Part shown: positions 51,223 through 61,465 of the stretch, in pieces | Layout: every line of letters starts with the position of its first letter | How positions within the stretch are numbered: position 1 is the stretch's first letter | Source: JBOHBN01 sp050698355 | Lineage (GTDB): Bacteria; Actinomycetota; Actinomycetes; Streptosporangiales; WHST01 | Reading direction: 5' to 3' | Length of the DNA stretch: 64,000 nt | Assembly: GCA_050698355.1 (NCBI GenBank) | Contig: JBOHBN010000132.1 | Coordinates: forward strand, 1-64,000 | Program-made: the position numbers and the translations under genes | Notes under the pieces: model-generated | Databases searched by the model: none | Seen by the model: the letters and a program-made list of their open reading frames with translations, nothing else | Told to the model about the DNA's origin: nothing

Positions 51223-51978
51223 CTACCGGCCCAGCCGACCGGACACCGCGGACACCCACGAGCGAGGTGCGTACCTGGCCGCGGCCACGATGCGCTTGTA
51301 CCGGCGGCTCGGCACGCTGACCGTTGCGCCGCGGCGCAGGTCGTCGAGGGCCTCGTCCACGACCCGGTCGACGTCGAGCCACAGCGGGCCGGGGATGGAG
51401 GTCTTGTCGAACTGCGCACGCTGGTGGAAGTCGGTGTGCGTGTAGCCGGGGCACACCGCGAGCACGCGTACGCCCGTGCCGCGCAGCTCGGTGGCGACGC
51501 TCTCGGTGAGCGCGGTGACGTACGCCTTTGCCGCGTTGTACGTGCTCTGCGGCACGAACCCGGCGACGCTCGACACGTTGATGACCACGCCGCGTCGCCG
51601 CGCGGCCATGGCACGTACGGCGACGTGGGTCAGCCGCAGCACCGCGCGCACCAGCACCCGCAGCTGCAGCTCCTCCTCGACCAGGCTGGACCGCAGGAAG
51701 CTCCGGTTCACCGCGAAACCCGCGTTGTTGACCAGCATGTCGACCGGAGCCACCTCGTCACCCAGCCGCCGCTCCACCGCGGCGAGGTCGGGGTCGTCGT
51801 TCAGGTCGGCGACCAGCGTCTCCACGTCGACGGCGTACCGGCGCAAGCGTGTGGCGGTCTCCTCGAGCCGGTCGGCCGTCCGGGCGACGAGGACCAGGTG
51901 CCACCCCGCCTCGGCCAACCGCTGCGCGAACGTACGCCCGATTCCCGAGGTCGCACCCGTGACCAGTGCCCGTGCCAT
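51223..51978 (-). CDS. Short-chain dehydrogenase/reductase (SDR)
   Basis: A 251-aa protein from ATG 51978. The cofactor motif MARALVTGATSGIGRTFAQR, NNAGFAVNRSF and the catalytic Ser-Tyr-Lys in INVSSVAGFVPQSTYNAAKA are complete. HLVLVARTADRLEETATRL with arginine after the second strand favours NADP(H). Classical SDR; substrate unknown. Leads the operon with pyrE. Confidence 0.93.
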   Translation of the reverse strand: MARALVTGATSGIGRTFAQRLAEAGWHLVLVARTADRLEETATRLRRYAVDVETLVADLNDDPDLAAVERRLGDEVAPVDMLVNNAGFAVNRSFLRSSLVEEELQLRVLVRAVLRLTHVAVRAMAARRRGVVINVSSVAGFVPQSTYNAAKAYVTALTESVATELRGTGVRVLAVCPGYTHTDFHQRAQFDKTSIPGPLWLDVDRVVDEALDDLRRGATVSVPSRRYKRIVAAARYAPRSWVSAVSGRLGR

Positions 51979-52003
51979 GGCCTCAGTCTCGCACCTGTTG
52001 AAA

Positions 52004-52035
52004 CGGGGCTGGAGGCGATGTCGGCTCCAGCCCCG
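52004..52035. repeat. Hairpin between divergent SDR and isopentenyltransferase genes
   Basis: CGGGGCTGGAG (52004-52014) and CTCCAGCCCCG (52025-52035) are exact reverse complements around a 10-base loop. Both neighbouring genes read away from it, so it is a 5' element (operator or attenuator), not a normal terminator. Confidence 0.7.
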
Positions 52036-52106
52036 ATGCGTGAGACGAGCGGCCACGCCATCCGGTTTCGCACTGGCTAGCCTGGTTGCTGCCGGAAGGG
52101 GGGACC

Positions 52107-53108
52107 GTGCCGAACGTCGACTCGCGAAACCGCCTGCTCGTGGCGCTGTACGGACCCACATCGTCGGGCAAGACGGCGCTGTCGCTGGATCTCGGCGAGC
52201 GGCTCCGCGACGAACACGGTAGGGCACCCGTGGTCATCTCCGCCGACTCCCGACAGGTCTACGAGCACATGGACGTCGGTACCAGCAAGATCCGGCGTGC
52301 CGACATGCGTGGCATCAGGCACGAGATGATCGATGTCACCGAGCCGGTGCGCAAGCTGGAGCTGGAGACGTACGTGTCGCAGGCCCGCGGCCACATCGAG
52401 GCCTGCTTCGCGGCGGGCGAGCTGCCCATGATCGTCGGCGGCACGGCGGTGTACCTCAAGTCACTGCTGGAGGGTTGGGAGGTCGACCGGACCGGCGCCG
52501 CGCGACGGTCGCTGCGCAGGGACTTTCCGCCGAGCATGGCCGCCGACGCGTACGCGACCCTGCGGCGGCTGGACCGCGCGGCGGCCAAGCGGGTCCATCC
52601 CAACAACTACGAGGGCGTGATCAACGCGCTGGCCCAGGCGATGGGCGGCCGGGAGGTGGAAGCCGGCGCGCCCGGCGCGCCCGGCGTGACCCAGGTCGTG
52701 CTCGGCCTCGACCGGCCCGCGCGCGACCTGGACGCGCGCGTCGCGCAGACGTTCGGCGAGCAGCTGGAAGGGGGGCTGCTCGACGAGGTGGTCGGCCTCG
52801 CCGAGCGCTACGACCTCGACGCCCGGATGCGGCGACAGGGTAGGAAGAGCAGCAACCAGGTGCTGCACACCCACGGCTATCGGGAGTTCTTCGAGGTCGC
52901 CAGCGAACGGGGCAAGGACGTCGCGGCACTGACCGGTGCCGAGGTCGGCGAGATCCGGGAGCGCGTCGTCAACACCATCCAGGCCCATACCCGCCGGCAG
53001 CGGGGTGCGTTCCGCAAGATGCCCGGGCTCGCCTTCGTCCGTACGGTCGATGACGCCGTACGCAGGTGTGTCAGTACCTCAGCCCGCTATGGCGGGCTGA
53101 GGTACTGA
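52107..53108 (+). CDS. MiaA-like isopentenyl (dimethylallyl) transferase
   Basis: About 333 aa from GTG 52107, set by GAAGGGGGG upstream. P-loop LYGPTSSGKTALSLDLGERL, SADSRQVYEHMDVGTSKIRR with the DSxQ-Y motif, and IVGGTAVYLKSLLEG place it in the isopentenyltransferase superfamily that prenylates A37 of tRNA or free adenylate. Residues differ from usual MiaA (GPTATGKSxLA, DSMQLYRGMDIGTAK), so it could be a diverged MiaA or an adenylate IPT. No zinc-finger tail is present. The last residues (CVSTSARYGGLRY) are encoded by a palindrome, replacing the native end. Confidence 0.8.
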   Translation: MPNVDSRNRLLVALYGPTSSGKTALSLDLGERLRDEHGRAPVVISADSRQVYEHMDVGTSKIRRADMRGIRHEMIDVTEPVRKLELETYVSQARGHIEACFAAGELPMIVGGTAVYLKSLLEGWEVDRTGAARRSLRRDFPPSMAADAYATLRRLDRAAAKRVHPNNYEGVINALAQAMGGREVEAGAPGAPGVTQVVLGLDRPARDLDARVAQTFGEQLEGGLLDEVVGLAERYDLDARMRRQGRKSSNQVLHTHGYREFFEVASERGKDVAALTGAEVGEIRERVVNTIQAHTRRQRGAFRKMPGLAFVRTVDDAVRRCVSTSARYGGLRY

Positions 53109-53112
53109 CACA
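53067..53112. repeat. Perfect 46-bp palindrome, GTCAGTRCCTC family copy 2
   Basis: Arms of 21 bp (53067-53087 beginning TGTGTCAGTACCTCAGCCCG, and 53092-53112) with loop TATG. It encodes the last 13 codons and the stop of the isopentenyltransferase gene. Core GTCAGTACCTC matches GTCAGTGCCTC at 45755. Confidence 0.96.
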
Positions 53113-53197
53113 TTCCGTCAGCGACCGCGTCCCCGGCATTCCTGACGGGGCGGCATCCGTACCGGTTCCTTGGGCGAGACGGCCGTACGCTCGGGGC

Positions 53198-54226
53198 ATG
53201 CGCGCGTTCGCCCTGACGGTCCCCGGGATGCGTCCGCTGCTGACCGAGGAGGCCGCCGAGCGTGCCGCCCTGTCGGTGACCGACGGCGGCAACGACGGGC
53301 GGGCCGACGTGGCGCTGCTCGAGACCGAGGCGGCCGACGCGCCGCTTGCCTTGCGCACGGCCGAGGACGTGTTCGTCGAGGTCGGCCGGACGAAGCGGTC
53401 GAGCGGTGACGACCCGCGCTGGATCGCCCGGCGTATCTGGCGTCCGGAACGAGTACAGCGCGCCTTGGCTGCGGTGGCCGGCCTGCGCCGGCCGCCCCCG
53501 CCTGCCGCGTCCTTCCGCGTGGTCACGCGACTCCTGCAGGAGCGAGCCTTCCTGCGCACCGAGCTACGCCGGCAACTCGTGACGACGATCCGGCGCGCGC
53601 ATCCCGACTGGCGCGTCGAGGACCCAGCGGGCATGGAGGTGTGGGTCCTGGAGTACCGGCCCGGCCGCATCATCGCCGGCCTGCGGGTGTCGGGTGCCGC
53701 CATGCGCCAGCACGGGGGCCGCGCGGTGCAGCGCGCCGGTGCGTTACGGCCGGCCGTGGCCGCCGGCATGGTGCGGTTGGCGCGGCGGACAGACCATGCC
53801 GAGACGCTGCTCGACCCGTGCTGCGGTTCCGGCACCGTTCTCAGCGAGGCGCTGCACGGTTGCTGGTCCACGGTCTACGGGACCGACATCAGCGGCAGCG
53901 CCGTACGAACCGCGAAACGCAACGCTGCCCGCGCCCAGGTCAGGCAGGGCGACGCGCGTCAGCTCGACCTGCCGGACGGCGCCGTGGCCGCCGTGGTGTC
54001 CAACCTGCCGTTCGGCAAGCAGTACAAGGTACGCGACAGCGAGCGCTGGATCGCCGACGTACTCGCCGAGGCTGACCGCGTGACCGCGCCGGGCGGCGCC
54101 GTCGTCGTGCTCGTACCGGCCATCCCCAAGCAGGCGATCCCCCGCTCCCTCGCCCTCAGACGGCGCGTACCGCTGCGGCTGCTCGGCACCAAAACCACGG
54201 TGTGGTGCTTCGACCGTACGGGCTGA
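53198..54226 (+). CDS. THUMP/RNA methyltransferase (Trm11/RlmKL-like)
   Basis: About 342 aa from ATG 53198; upstream in-frame starts lie in the palindrome region. The N-terminal ~170 residues resemble a THUMP/ferredoxin-like RNA-binding domain. The C-terminal domain has SAM motif I LLDPCCGSGTVLSEALHGC, YGTDISGSAVRTAKRNA and catalytic VVSNLPFGKQYK (N-x-P-[FY]). These define an N2-guanine methyltransferase of tRNA or rRNA (UPF0020). The specific nucleotide is unknown. Converges on clpB. Confidence 0.9.
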   Translation: MRAFALTVPGMRPLLTEEAAERAALSVTDGGNDGRADVALLETEAADAPLALRTAEDVFVEVGRTKRSSGDDPRWIARRIWRPERVQRALAAVAGLRRPPPPAASFRVVTRLLQERAFLRTELRRQLVTTIRRAHPDWRVEDPAGMEVWVLEYRPGRIIAGLRVSGAAMRQHGGRAVQRAGALRPAVAAGMVRLARRTDHAETLLDPCCGSGTVLSEALHGCWSTVYGTDISGSAVRTAKRNAARAQVRQGDARQLDLPDGAVAAVVSNLPFGKQYKVRDSERWIADVLAEADRVTAPGGAVVVLVPAIPKQAIPRSLALRRRVPLRLLGTKTTVWCFDRTG

Positions 54227-54230
54227 GGAG

Positions 54231-56852
54231 TCAGCCCGCGGCAGCCTCGGTGGCTGTGGCTGGCGTGGGCGCGGCGGACCCGACGACGAGACCGGCGCCC
54301 TCGGGTGCGGTGTCGACGCGGACGGTGTCGCCGTCCGCGATGTCGCCGGCCAGCAGCGCGCGAGCGAGCTGGTCACCGATCGCCGACTGCACTATCCGCC
54401 GCAGCGGTCGCGCACCGAACATCGGGTCGAAGCCCTCCTCGGCGAGCCACGTACGCGCCGCCGGCGTGACGTCGAGGTTGAGCCGCCGCTCACCGAGACG
54501 CCGGGCGAGCCGGGCGATCTGGATGTCGACGATGCCGGTCAGCTCCTGCGTGCCGAGGGCGTGGAAGACGATCGAGGCGTCCAGCCGGTTGATGAACTCC
54601 GGCTTGAACGACGAGCGCACCACGCCGAGCACCTGCTCGCGCTTGGTCTCCTCGTCCACGCCCGGCTCGATGAGGTACTGCGAGCCGAGGTTCGACGTCA
54701 GGATCAGCACGGTGTTGCGGAAGTCGACCGTGCGCCCGTGCCCGTCGGTAAGCCGGCCGTCATCGAGCACCTGCAGCAGGATGTCGAAGACCTCCGCGTG
54801 GGCCTTCTCGATCTCGTCGAGCAGCACCACGCAGTACGGCCTGCGCCGCACGCTCTCGGTGAGCTGGCCGCCCTCCTCGTACCCGACGTAGCCGGGCGGC
54901 GCACCCACGAGCCTGGCGACCGAGTGCTTCTCGGAGTACTCGCTCATGTCCAGGCGCACCATCGCTCGCTCGTCGTCGAACAGGAAGTCCGCGAGCGCCT
55001 TGGCCAGCTCGGTTTTGCCGACGCCGGTCGGGCCGAGGAACAGGAACGAGCCGATCGGCCGGTCCGGGTCGGCGACACCGGCGCGTGCCCGGCGTACCGC
55101 GTCAGACACCGCGCGTACCGCGTCGGCCTGGCCGATGACCCGCTTGCCCAGATCCTCTTCCATCCGCAGCAGCTTGGCCATCTCGCCCTCGAGCAGGCGC
55201 CCCGCCGGGATACCCGTCCAGCTGGAGACGACCTCCGCGACGTCGTCGGGACCGACCTGCTCCTTGACCATCAACGGCTCCGCGAGCTGCGGGCCCGACT
55301 CGGTCTCCTCGGCGAGCTCCTTCTCCAGCTCGGCGACCCGCCCGTACAACAGCTCCGAGGCGCCGGCGAGGTCGCCGTCGTTCTGCCGCCTGCTGGCCTC
55401 GACCTTGAGGTCGTCGATCTGCTTCTTCAGGTCACCGACCCGGTTGAGCTCGGACTTCTCCTTCTCCCACCGGGCGTTGAGCGCCGCGAGCTGCTCGCGC
55501 CTGTCGGCGAGGTCGGCCCGCAGCCGCTGCAGGCGTTCCCTGCTGGCGGAGTCCTCCTGGTTCTCCAGGGCGAACTCCTCCATCTTGAGCCGGTCGACCG
55601 AGCGCTGCAGCTCGTCCAGCTCGACCGGGCGGGAGTCGATCTCCATCCGCAGCCGGGACGCCGCCTCGTCGACCAGGTCGATCGCCTTGTCCGGCAGGAA
55701 CCGGTCGGTGAGGTACCGGTCGGAGAGCGTCGCGGCGGCGACGAGTGCGGCATCGGTGATCCGTACCTGGTGGTGCGCCTCGTAGCGCTCCTTCAGGCCG
55801 CGCAGGATCGCGACCGTGTCCTCCTCGGTCGGCTCGCCGATGAACACCGGCTGGAACCTGCGCTCCAGAGCGGGATCCTTCTCGATGTGCTCGCGGTACT
55901 CGTCGAGCGTCGTCGCGCCGATCATCCGCAGCTCACCGCGCGCGAGCAACGGCTTGAGCATGTTGCTGGCGTCCATCGCACCCTCGGCCGCGCCCGCGCC
56001 AACCACCGTGTGCAGCTCGTCGATGAACGTGACGACCGCGCCGGCGCTGTCGGTGATCTCCTTGAGTACGGACTTCAGCCGCTCCTCGAACTGCCCGCGG
56101 TACTGCGCGCCCGCGACCATCGAGGACAGGTCGAGCGCCATCAACCGCTTGCCCCGCAACGACTCCGGGACGTCGCCGGTAACTATCCGCTGGGCGAGTC
56201 CCTCGGCGATGGCCGTCTTGCCGACGCCGGGCTCGCCGATGAGGACCGGGTTGTTCTTGGTACGCCGTGCCAGCACCTGTACCACGCGCCGGATCTCGGC
56301 GTCGCGACCGACGACGGGGTCGACCTTGCCCGCGCGGGCGCGCTTGGTGAGGTCGACCGCGTACTTCTCCAGGGCCTTGTACGTGCCTTCGGGCTCCTCG
56401 CTGGTGACGCGCGCGCTGCCGCGGATCTTCGGGAACGCCGCGAGCAGCGCCTCGGGGGTGGCGCCGAGCTCGCGCAGCATGGCGGCGACCTGGCCGCCCT
56501 CGGTGGCGAGGCCGACGACCAGGTGCTCGGTGGACACGTACTCGTCCTCGAAGTCCCGTGCACGGTCCTGTGCACCGGTGAGAACCCGCGTCGCCTCCCG
56601 CGACAGGCTCGGTGCCGCCACCGTCGACCCGTACGCCTTCGGCATCTGCTCGAGCAGTTCCTCGCCGCGCTTGCGCACGCCCTGCCACTCGGCACCGACG
56701 GCGTCGAGCAACGGCGCGGCCGTGCCCTCGGACTGGTTCAGCAACGCGAGCAGCAGGTGTACCGGCTCGACGTGCGGATGACCCTCCGCCGTGGCACGGC
56801 GCACCGCGTCGTTGACCGCGGCCTGGCTGTTCTTGGTCAGCTTGAAATCCAT
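54231..56852 (-). CDS. clpB: ATP-dependent disaggregase ClpB
   Basis: A 873-aa Hsp100 protein from ATG 56852 behind GGGGGAG. Clp-N repeats (MDFKLTKNSQAAVNDAVRRA onward), two AAA+ modules with GEPGVGKTAIAEGLAQRIV and FLGPTGVGKTELAKALADF, and the M-domain coiled coil between (LDELQRSVDRLKMEEFALEN) are present. It resolubilises aggregates with DnaK. It lies downstream of hspR, with a 101-bp intergenic region holding an inverted repeat; no HAIR site is visible there, unlike dnaK. Confidence 0.97.
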   Translation of the reverse strand: MDFKLTKNSQAAVNDAVRRATAEGHPHVEPVHLLLALLNQSEGTAAPLLDAVGAEWQGVRKRGEELLEQMPKAYGSTVAAPSLSREATRVLTGAQDRARDFEDEYVSTEHLVVGLATEGGQVAAMLRELGATPEALLAAFPKIRGSARVTSEEPEGTYKALEKYAVDLTKRARAGKVDPVVGRDAEIRRVVQVLARRTKNNPVLIGEPGVGKTAIAEGLAQRIVTGDVPESLRGKRLMALDLSSMVAGAQYRGQFEERLKSVLKEITDSAGAVVTFIDELHTVVGAGAAEGAMDASNMLKPLLARGELRMIGATTLDEYREHIEKDPALERRFQPVFIGEPTEEDTVAILRGLKERYEAHHQVRITDAALVAAATLSDRYLTDRFLPDKAIDLVDEAASRLRMEIDSRPVELDELQRSVDRLKMEEFALENQEDSASRERLQRLRADLADRREQLAALNARWEKEKSELNRVGDLKKQIDDLKVEASRRQNDGDLAGASELLYGRVAELEKELAEETESGPQLAEPLMVKEQVGPDDVAEVVSSWTGIPAGRLLEGEMAKLLRMEEDLGKRVIGQADAVRAVSDAVRRARAGVADPDRPIGSFLFLGPTGVGKTELAKALADFLFDDERAMVRLDMSEYSEKHSVARLVGAPPGYVGYEEGGQLTESVRRRPYCVVLLDEIEKAHAEVFDILLQVLDDGRLTDGHGRTVDFRNTVLILTSNLGSQYLIEPGVDEETKREQVLGVVRSSFKPEFINRLDASIVFHALGTQELTGIVDIQIARLARRLGERRLNLDVTPAARTWLAEEGFDPMFGARPLRRIVQSAIGDQLARALLAGDIADGDTVRVDTAPEGAGLVVGSAAPTPATATEAAAG

Positions 56853-56863
56853 CGTCTCCCCCA

Positions 56864-56943
56864 ATTACCAATGCGGCCGAAAGTAGCTGAGCAAAGACCC
56901 TTTAAGACCTTCGAATGCAGCTACTTTCGGGTGCACCTTGGTA
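56864..56943. repeat. Inverted repeat between hspR and clpB
   Basis: Core arms CCGAAAGTAGCTG (56877-56889) and CAGCTACTTTCGG (56918-56930) are perfect; ACCAA / TTGGT extend them imperfectly. On the minus strand it follows the hspR stop by 11-24 bases and precedes the clpB ribosome site, so it can act as the terminator of the heat-shock operon or attenuate into clpB. Confidence 0.7.
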
Positions 56944-56953
56944 TCGACCAGCA

Positions 56954-57373
56954 CTACATCCCCCGCGGCCGCTGCCACGGCCGGGTACCACCGTCGCGCA
57001 GCCGTACGATGTCGTAGCGCTCACCGCCTGATGGCTGGCCGGACCCGGCGGCGCGCAGCGCGTCGTGTGCGGCGGACAGCTCCTGTTCCAGGCGTGCGAG
57101 ACGGTTGGCGAGCCGCGCGACCTGCTGCTGCATGGCGAGCAGCCGCTTGATGCCCGCGAGGTTGACGCCCTCCTGGGAGAGCCGCTGCACCTCCCGGAGC
57201 AGCTCGACATCGCGCAGCGAGTAGCGGCGACCCCGGCCCGCCGTACGGTCCGGCGACACCAGGCCCAGCCGGTCGTACTGCCGCAGCGTCTGCGGGTGCA
57301 TGCCCGCCAGCTGTGCAGCGACCGAGATCACGTAGACCGGGCTCTCGTCGGTCAGCTCGAACCGGTCACTCAT
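56954..57373 (-). CDS. hspR: HspR, MerR-type heat-shock repressor
   Basis: A 139-aa protein from ATG 57373, preceded by GAGGTGAGC. The MerR winged helix is VYVISVAAQLAGMHPQTLRQ, YDRLGLVSPDRTAGRGRRYS and LRDVELLREVQRLSQEG, followed by a leucine-rich coiled coil. HspR represses dnaK and often clpB, binds HAIR sequences and uses DnaK as co-repressor. Last gene of the dnaK operon. Its ATG overlaps the stop of a 28-codon ORF. Confidence 0.95.
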   Translation of the reverse strand: MSDRFELTDESPVYVISVAAQLAGMHPQTLRQYDRLGLVSPDRTAGRGRRYSLRDVELLREVQRLSQEGVNLAGIKRLLAMQQQVARLANRLARLEQELSAAHDALRAAGSGQPSGGERYDIVRLRDGGTRPWQRPRGM

Positions 57374-57456
57374 GTGCTCACCTCGCGACCGCATCGCGCG
57401 ACCTCACCGATCCGGCGAGTGCATCGGCGTATCGCGCGATCAGCTCCTTCGTTCAT
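57370..57456 (-). CDS. 28-aa ORF translationally coupled to hspR
   Basis: ATG 57456 has a strong ribosome site GAGGAGGAAG about five bases upstream; the 28 codons (MNEGADRAIRRCTRRIGEVA and eight more) end with TGA at 57370-57372, overlapping the hspR ATG (ATGA). It is basic and has no known homologue to me. It could be a leader peptide setting hspR translation or simply a coupling ORF. Not conserved evidence available. Confidence 0.45.
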   Translation of the reverse strand: MNEGADRAIRRCTRRIGEVARCGREVST

Positions 57457-57478
57457 ACTTCCTCCTCGCGACCCGCAC

Positions 57479-58636
57479 TCAAGACGCCTCGCCGCCTATG
57501 GCCGAGCGGTACTTCTCCAGCAACGCGCGCGCCTCGTCGTCCAGCTGCTCGGGCACGGTCACCTGCACGGTGACGAGCAGGTCGCCCCTGGTGCCGTCCT
57601 TGCGGCGTACGCCTCTGCCGCGGACGCGCAGCACGCGGCCGTTCGGTGTGCCGGGCGTGACGCGCAGGGTCACCTTCTTGCCCTCGAGGGTGGGCACCTG
57701 CATCTCGCCGCCCAGAGCCGCGTCCGGGAACGACACCGGCACCGTCACCGTGAGGTTGTCGCCGCTGCGGCCGAACGTCTCGTGCACCTGTACGTGTACG
57801 CGCACGTACAGGTCGCCGGGGTTACCGCCGTTCTCGCCCGGCGCGCCCTTGCCACGCAGCCGGATCCGCTGGCCGTCGCCCACGCCCGCGGGGATGCGCG
57901 CCCGCATCGTGTGCTGGCTCACCGCGCGACCGCTGCCGCCGCACACAGGGCAGGGGTCGTCGACGATCAGTCCGCGGCCGCGACAGTCGCGGCACGGCTC
58001 GGACAGGCCGAAGCCCCCCTGGCCGCGGATCGTCATACCGCTGCCCTCACATGTGGGGCAGACGCGCGGCAGCGTGCCGGCCTTCGCCCCGGTGCCCGAG
58101 CACTGCGAGCACGGCTTCGAGCTACTCATCGGTATCGACACCGTGGTGCCGTTGATGGCCTCGTCGAAGCTGAGCGTCGCCTCCTTGTCGATGTCGGCGC
58201 CCCGCCGGCTGCGCTTCGCCGACGTGGTGCCGGTCGTACGCCGCTGGCCGAAGAGCCCGCCGAGGATGTCGCCGAGCCCGCCGGCCTGCTGGCCCGTGCG
58301 CTGGCCGCCGAACAGGTCCCCGATGTCGCCGAGGTCGAAGTTGTAGCCGCCACCGCCACCGCTGCCGCTGGTACCGCCGGGGAACCGGAAGCCACCCCCG
58401 CCGAAGAGGGTGCGCGCCTCGTCGTACTCCTTGCGGCTTTTGGGGTCGGCCAGCACGTCGTAGGCCTCGGAGATCTCCTTGAACCGCTCCTCCGCGTCCG
58501 GATCGCCCCGGTTGGAGTCCGGGTGCCAGTGGCGGGCGAGCTTGCGGTATGCCTTCTTGATCTCCGCGGAGTCGGCGTCCTTGGAGACACCGAGCGCCTT
58601 GTAGTAGTCCTTCTCTACGTAGTCCTTGGTACTCAC
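57479..58636 (-). CDS. dnaJ: Co-chaperone DnaJ (DnaJ1 type)
   Basis: A 385-aa type I J-protein from GTG 58636, after AGGAAAGGACG. The J-domain (DYYKALGVSKDADSAEIKKA, RHWHPDSNRGD with the HPD motif), a Gly/Phe-rich region and four CxxCxGxG zinc repeats (CSQCSGTG, CPTCEGSG, CRDCRGRG, CPVCGGSG) are all seen. It stimulates DnaK ATPase. The operon order dnaK-grpE-dnaJ-hspR is standard for actinobacteria. Confidence 0.97.
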   Translation of the reverse strand: MSTKDYVEKDYYKALGVSKDADSAEIKKAYRKLARHWHPDSNRGDPDAEERFKEISEAYDVLADPKSRKEYDEARTLFGGGGFRFPGGTSGSGGGGGYNFDLGDIGDLFGGQRTGQQAGGLGDILGGLFGQRRTTGTTSAKRSRRGADIDKEATLSFDEAINGTTVSIPMSSSKPCSQCSGTGAKAGTLPRVCPTCEGSGMTIRGQGGFGLSEPCRDCRGRGLIVDDPCPVCGGSGRAVSQHTMRARIPAGVGDGQRIRLRGKGAPGENGGNPGDLYVRVHVQVHETFGRSGDNLTVTVPVSFPDAALGGEMQVPTLEGKKVTLRVTPGTPNGRVLRVRGRGVRRKDGTRGDLLVTVQVTVPEQLDDEARALLEKYRSAIGGEAS

Positions 58637-58649
58637 CGACCGTCCTTTC

Positions 58650-59389
58650 CTAGCCGCGGTCGGCCTCGGGCTCCGCGGTGGCGCCGGCCTCCTGGGCCTC
58701 TTCCTCATCCAGCTTCAACGCGCCCTCGACGGACGCGGGCGTGGCGCCGCCCTCCGCCTCGGTCACGGCGACTCGCGCCGCACGCAACACCCGCGTGCCG
58801 ACCCGGTAGCCCGGCTGGTAGATGCGGCTGCACACGATGCCATCGACGTCCGCGGAGTACTCGTGCGTCATCGCCTCGTGGACGGTCGGGTTGAACGGGT
58901 CGCCTTCCTCGCCGTAGCGCTCCAGGCCGAACTCCGCGGCGGCCTTCTCGAGGGCCTCCGCGACCGCCTTGAAGCCACCCTCCAGCTCCCCGTGGGTGCG
59001 TGCCCGGTCGATGTCGTCGAGGACCGGAAGCAGCTGGGTGAGGACCTTGCCGATCGTCAGCTGCCGCAGCGTCTCCCTGTCACGGTCGACGCGGCGGCGG
59101 TAGTTGACGTACTCGGCCTGCACCCGCTGCAGGTCCGCCGTACGCTCGGCCAGCTCGGTGCGTAGCTTCTCGGTCTCGTCGTCCGCGAACGCGGCCTCGG
59201 CAGCGGCAGCGGCACCGGGGTCTCCCGCCGGCACGCCTGCGCCGGCAGAGGGGCCCGTCGCGTCGGCCGGTTCCTGGGCGGCACCGGCCGCCCCCGGCGT
59301 GTCCGCCGGGGGCGGCGTGCGTACCTCACCCGTCTCGGGATCGACGCGGCGCCTGTCGCGGAACACGAAACCCTGCTCGGGCTCCTGTG

Positions 59390-59393
<4 letters not shown>
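58650..59393 (-). CDS. grpE: Nucleotide exchange factor GrpE
   Basis: A 247-aa protein from GTG 59393, overlapping the dnaK stop (GTGA). The long acidic Pro/Ala-rich N-terminus is followed by a coiled coil (LRTELAERTADLQRVQAEYV, NYRRRVDRDRETL) and the beta domain (GVGDPFNPTVHEAM-like EEGDPFNPTVHEAMTHEYS). It releases ADP from DnaK. The C-terminal extension after VLRAARVAVTEAEGG is acidic and variable. Confidence 0.96.
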
Positions 59394-61297
<1,904 letters not shown>

Positions 61298-61352
61298 CAG
61301 GTTCCCTCCGTTAGAGAGTTCGTGCACGAGAAAGTTGCGTGCTATCCAGTCA

Positions 61353-61381
61353 AAACTAACTCGCTCCTAAAGAAGCGTCAA
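61353..61381 (-). promoter_or_regulatory. dnaK operon promoter
   Basis: On the minus strand: TTGACG (61381-61376), 17-bp spacer, TAGTTT (61358-61353), followed by a ~50-base leader to the dnaK start. A good vegetative-type promoter, directly downstream of the HAIR-like element. Confidence 0.55.
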
Positions 61382-61385
61382 ATTC

Positions 61386-61406
61386 TATGAGTCGGATATA
61401 CTCAAC
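61386..61406. promoter_or_regulatory. HAIR-like HspR operator
   Basis: Reads on the minus strand GTTGAGT-N7-ACTCATA against the HAIR consensus CTTGAGT-N7-ACTCAAG (11 of 14 fixed positions). It abuts the -35 of the dnaK promoter and lies 59 bp upstream of the divergent oxidoreductase gene. One site is seen; multiple copies occur in some actinobacteria. Confidence 0.8.
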
Positions 61407-61465
61407 CTTGCTCTTGACCCGGGTTCGGGTAGTTACTGGCGAGTAACATCGTTAGCCTTTCCTTC

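Noticed and set aside
57477..57483. CTTGAGT (minus strand) at the dnaJ stop, a HAIR half-site
   Set aside because: No ACTCAAG partner at 7-bp spacing; it is explained by codons around the dnaJ stop.
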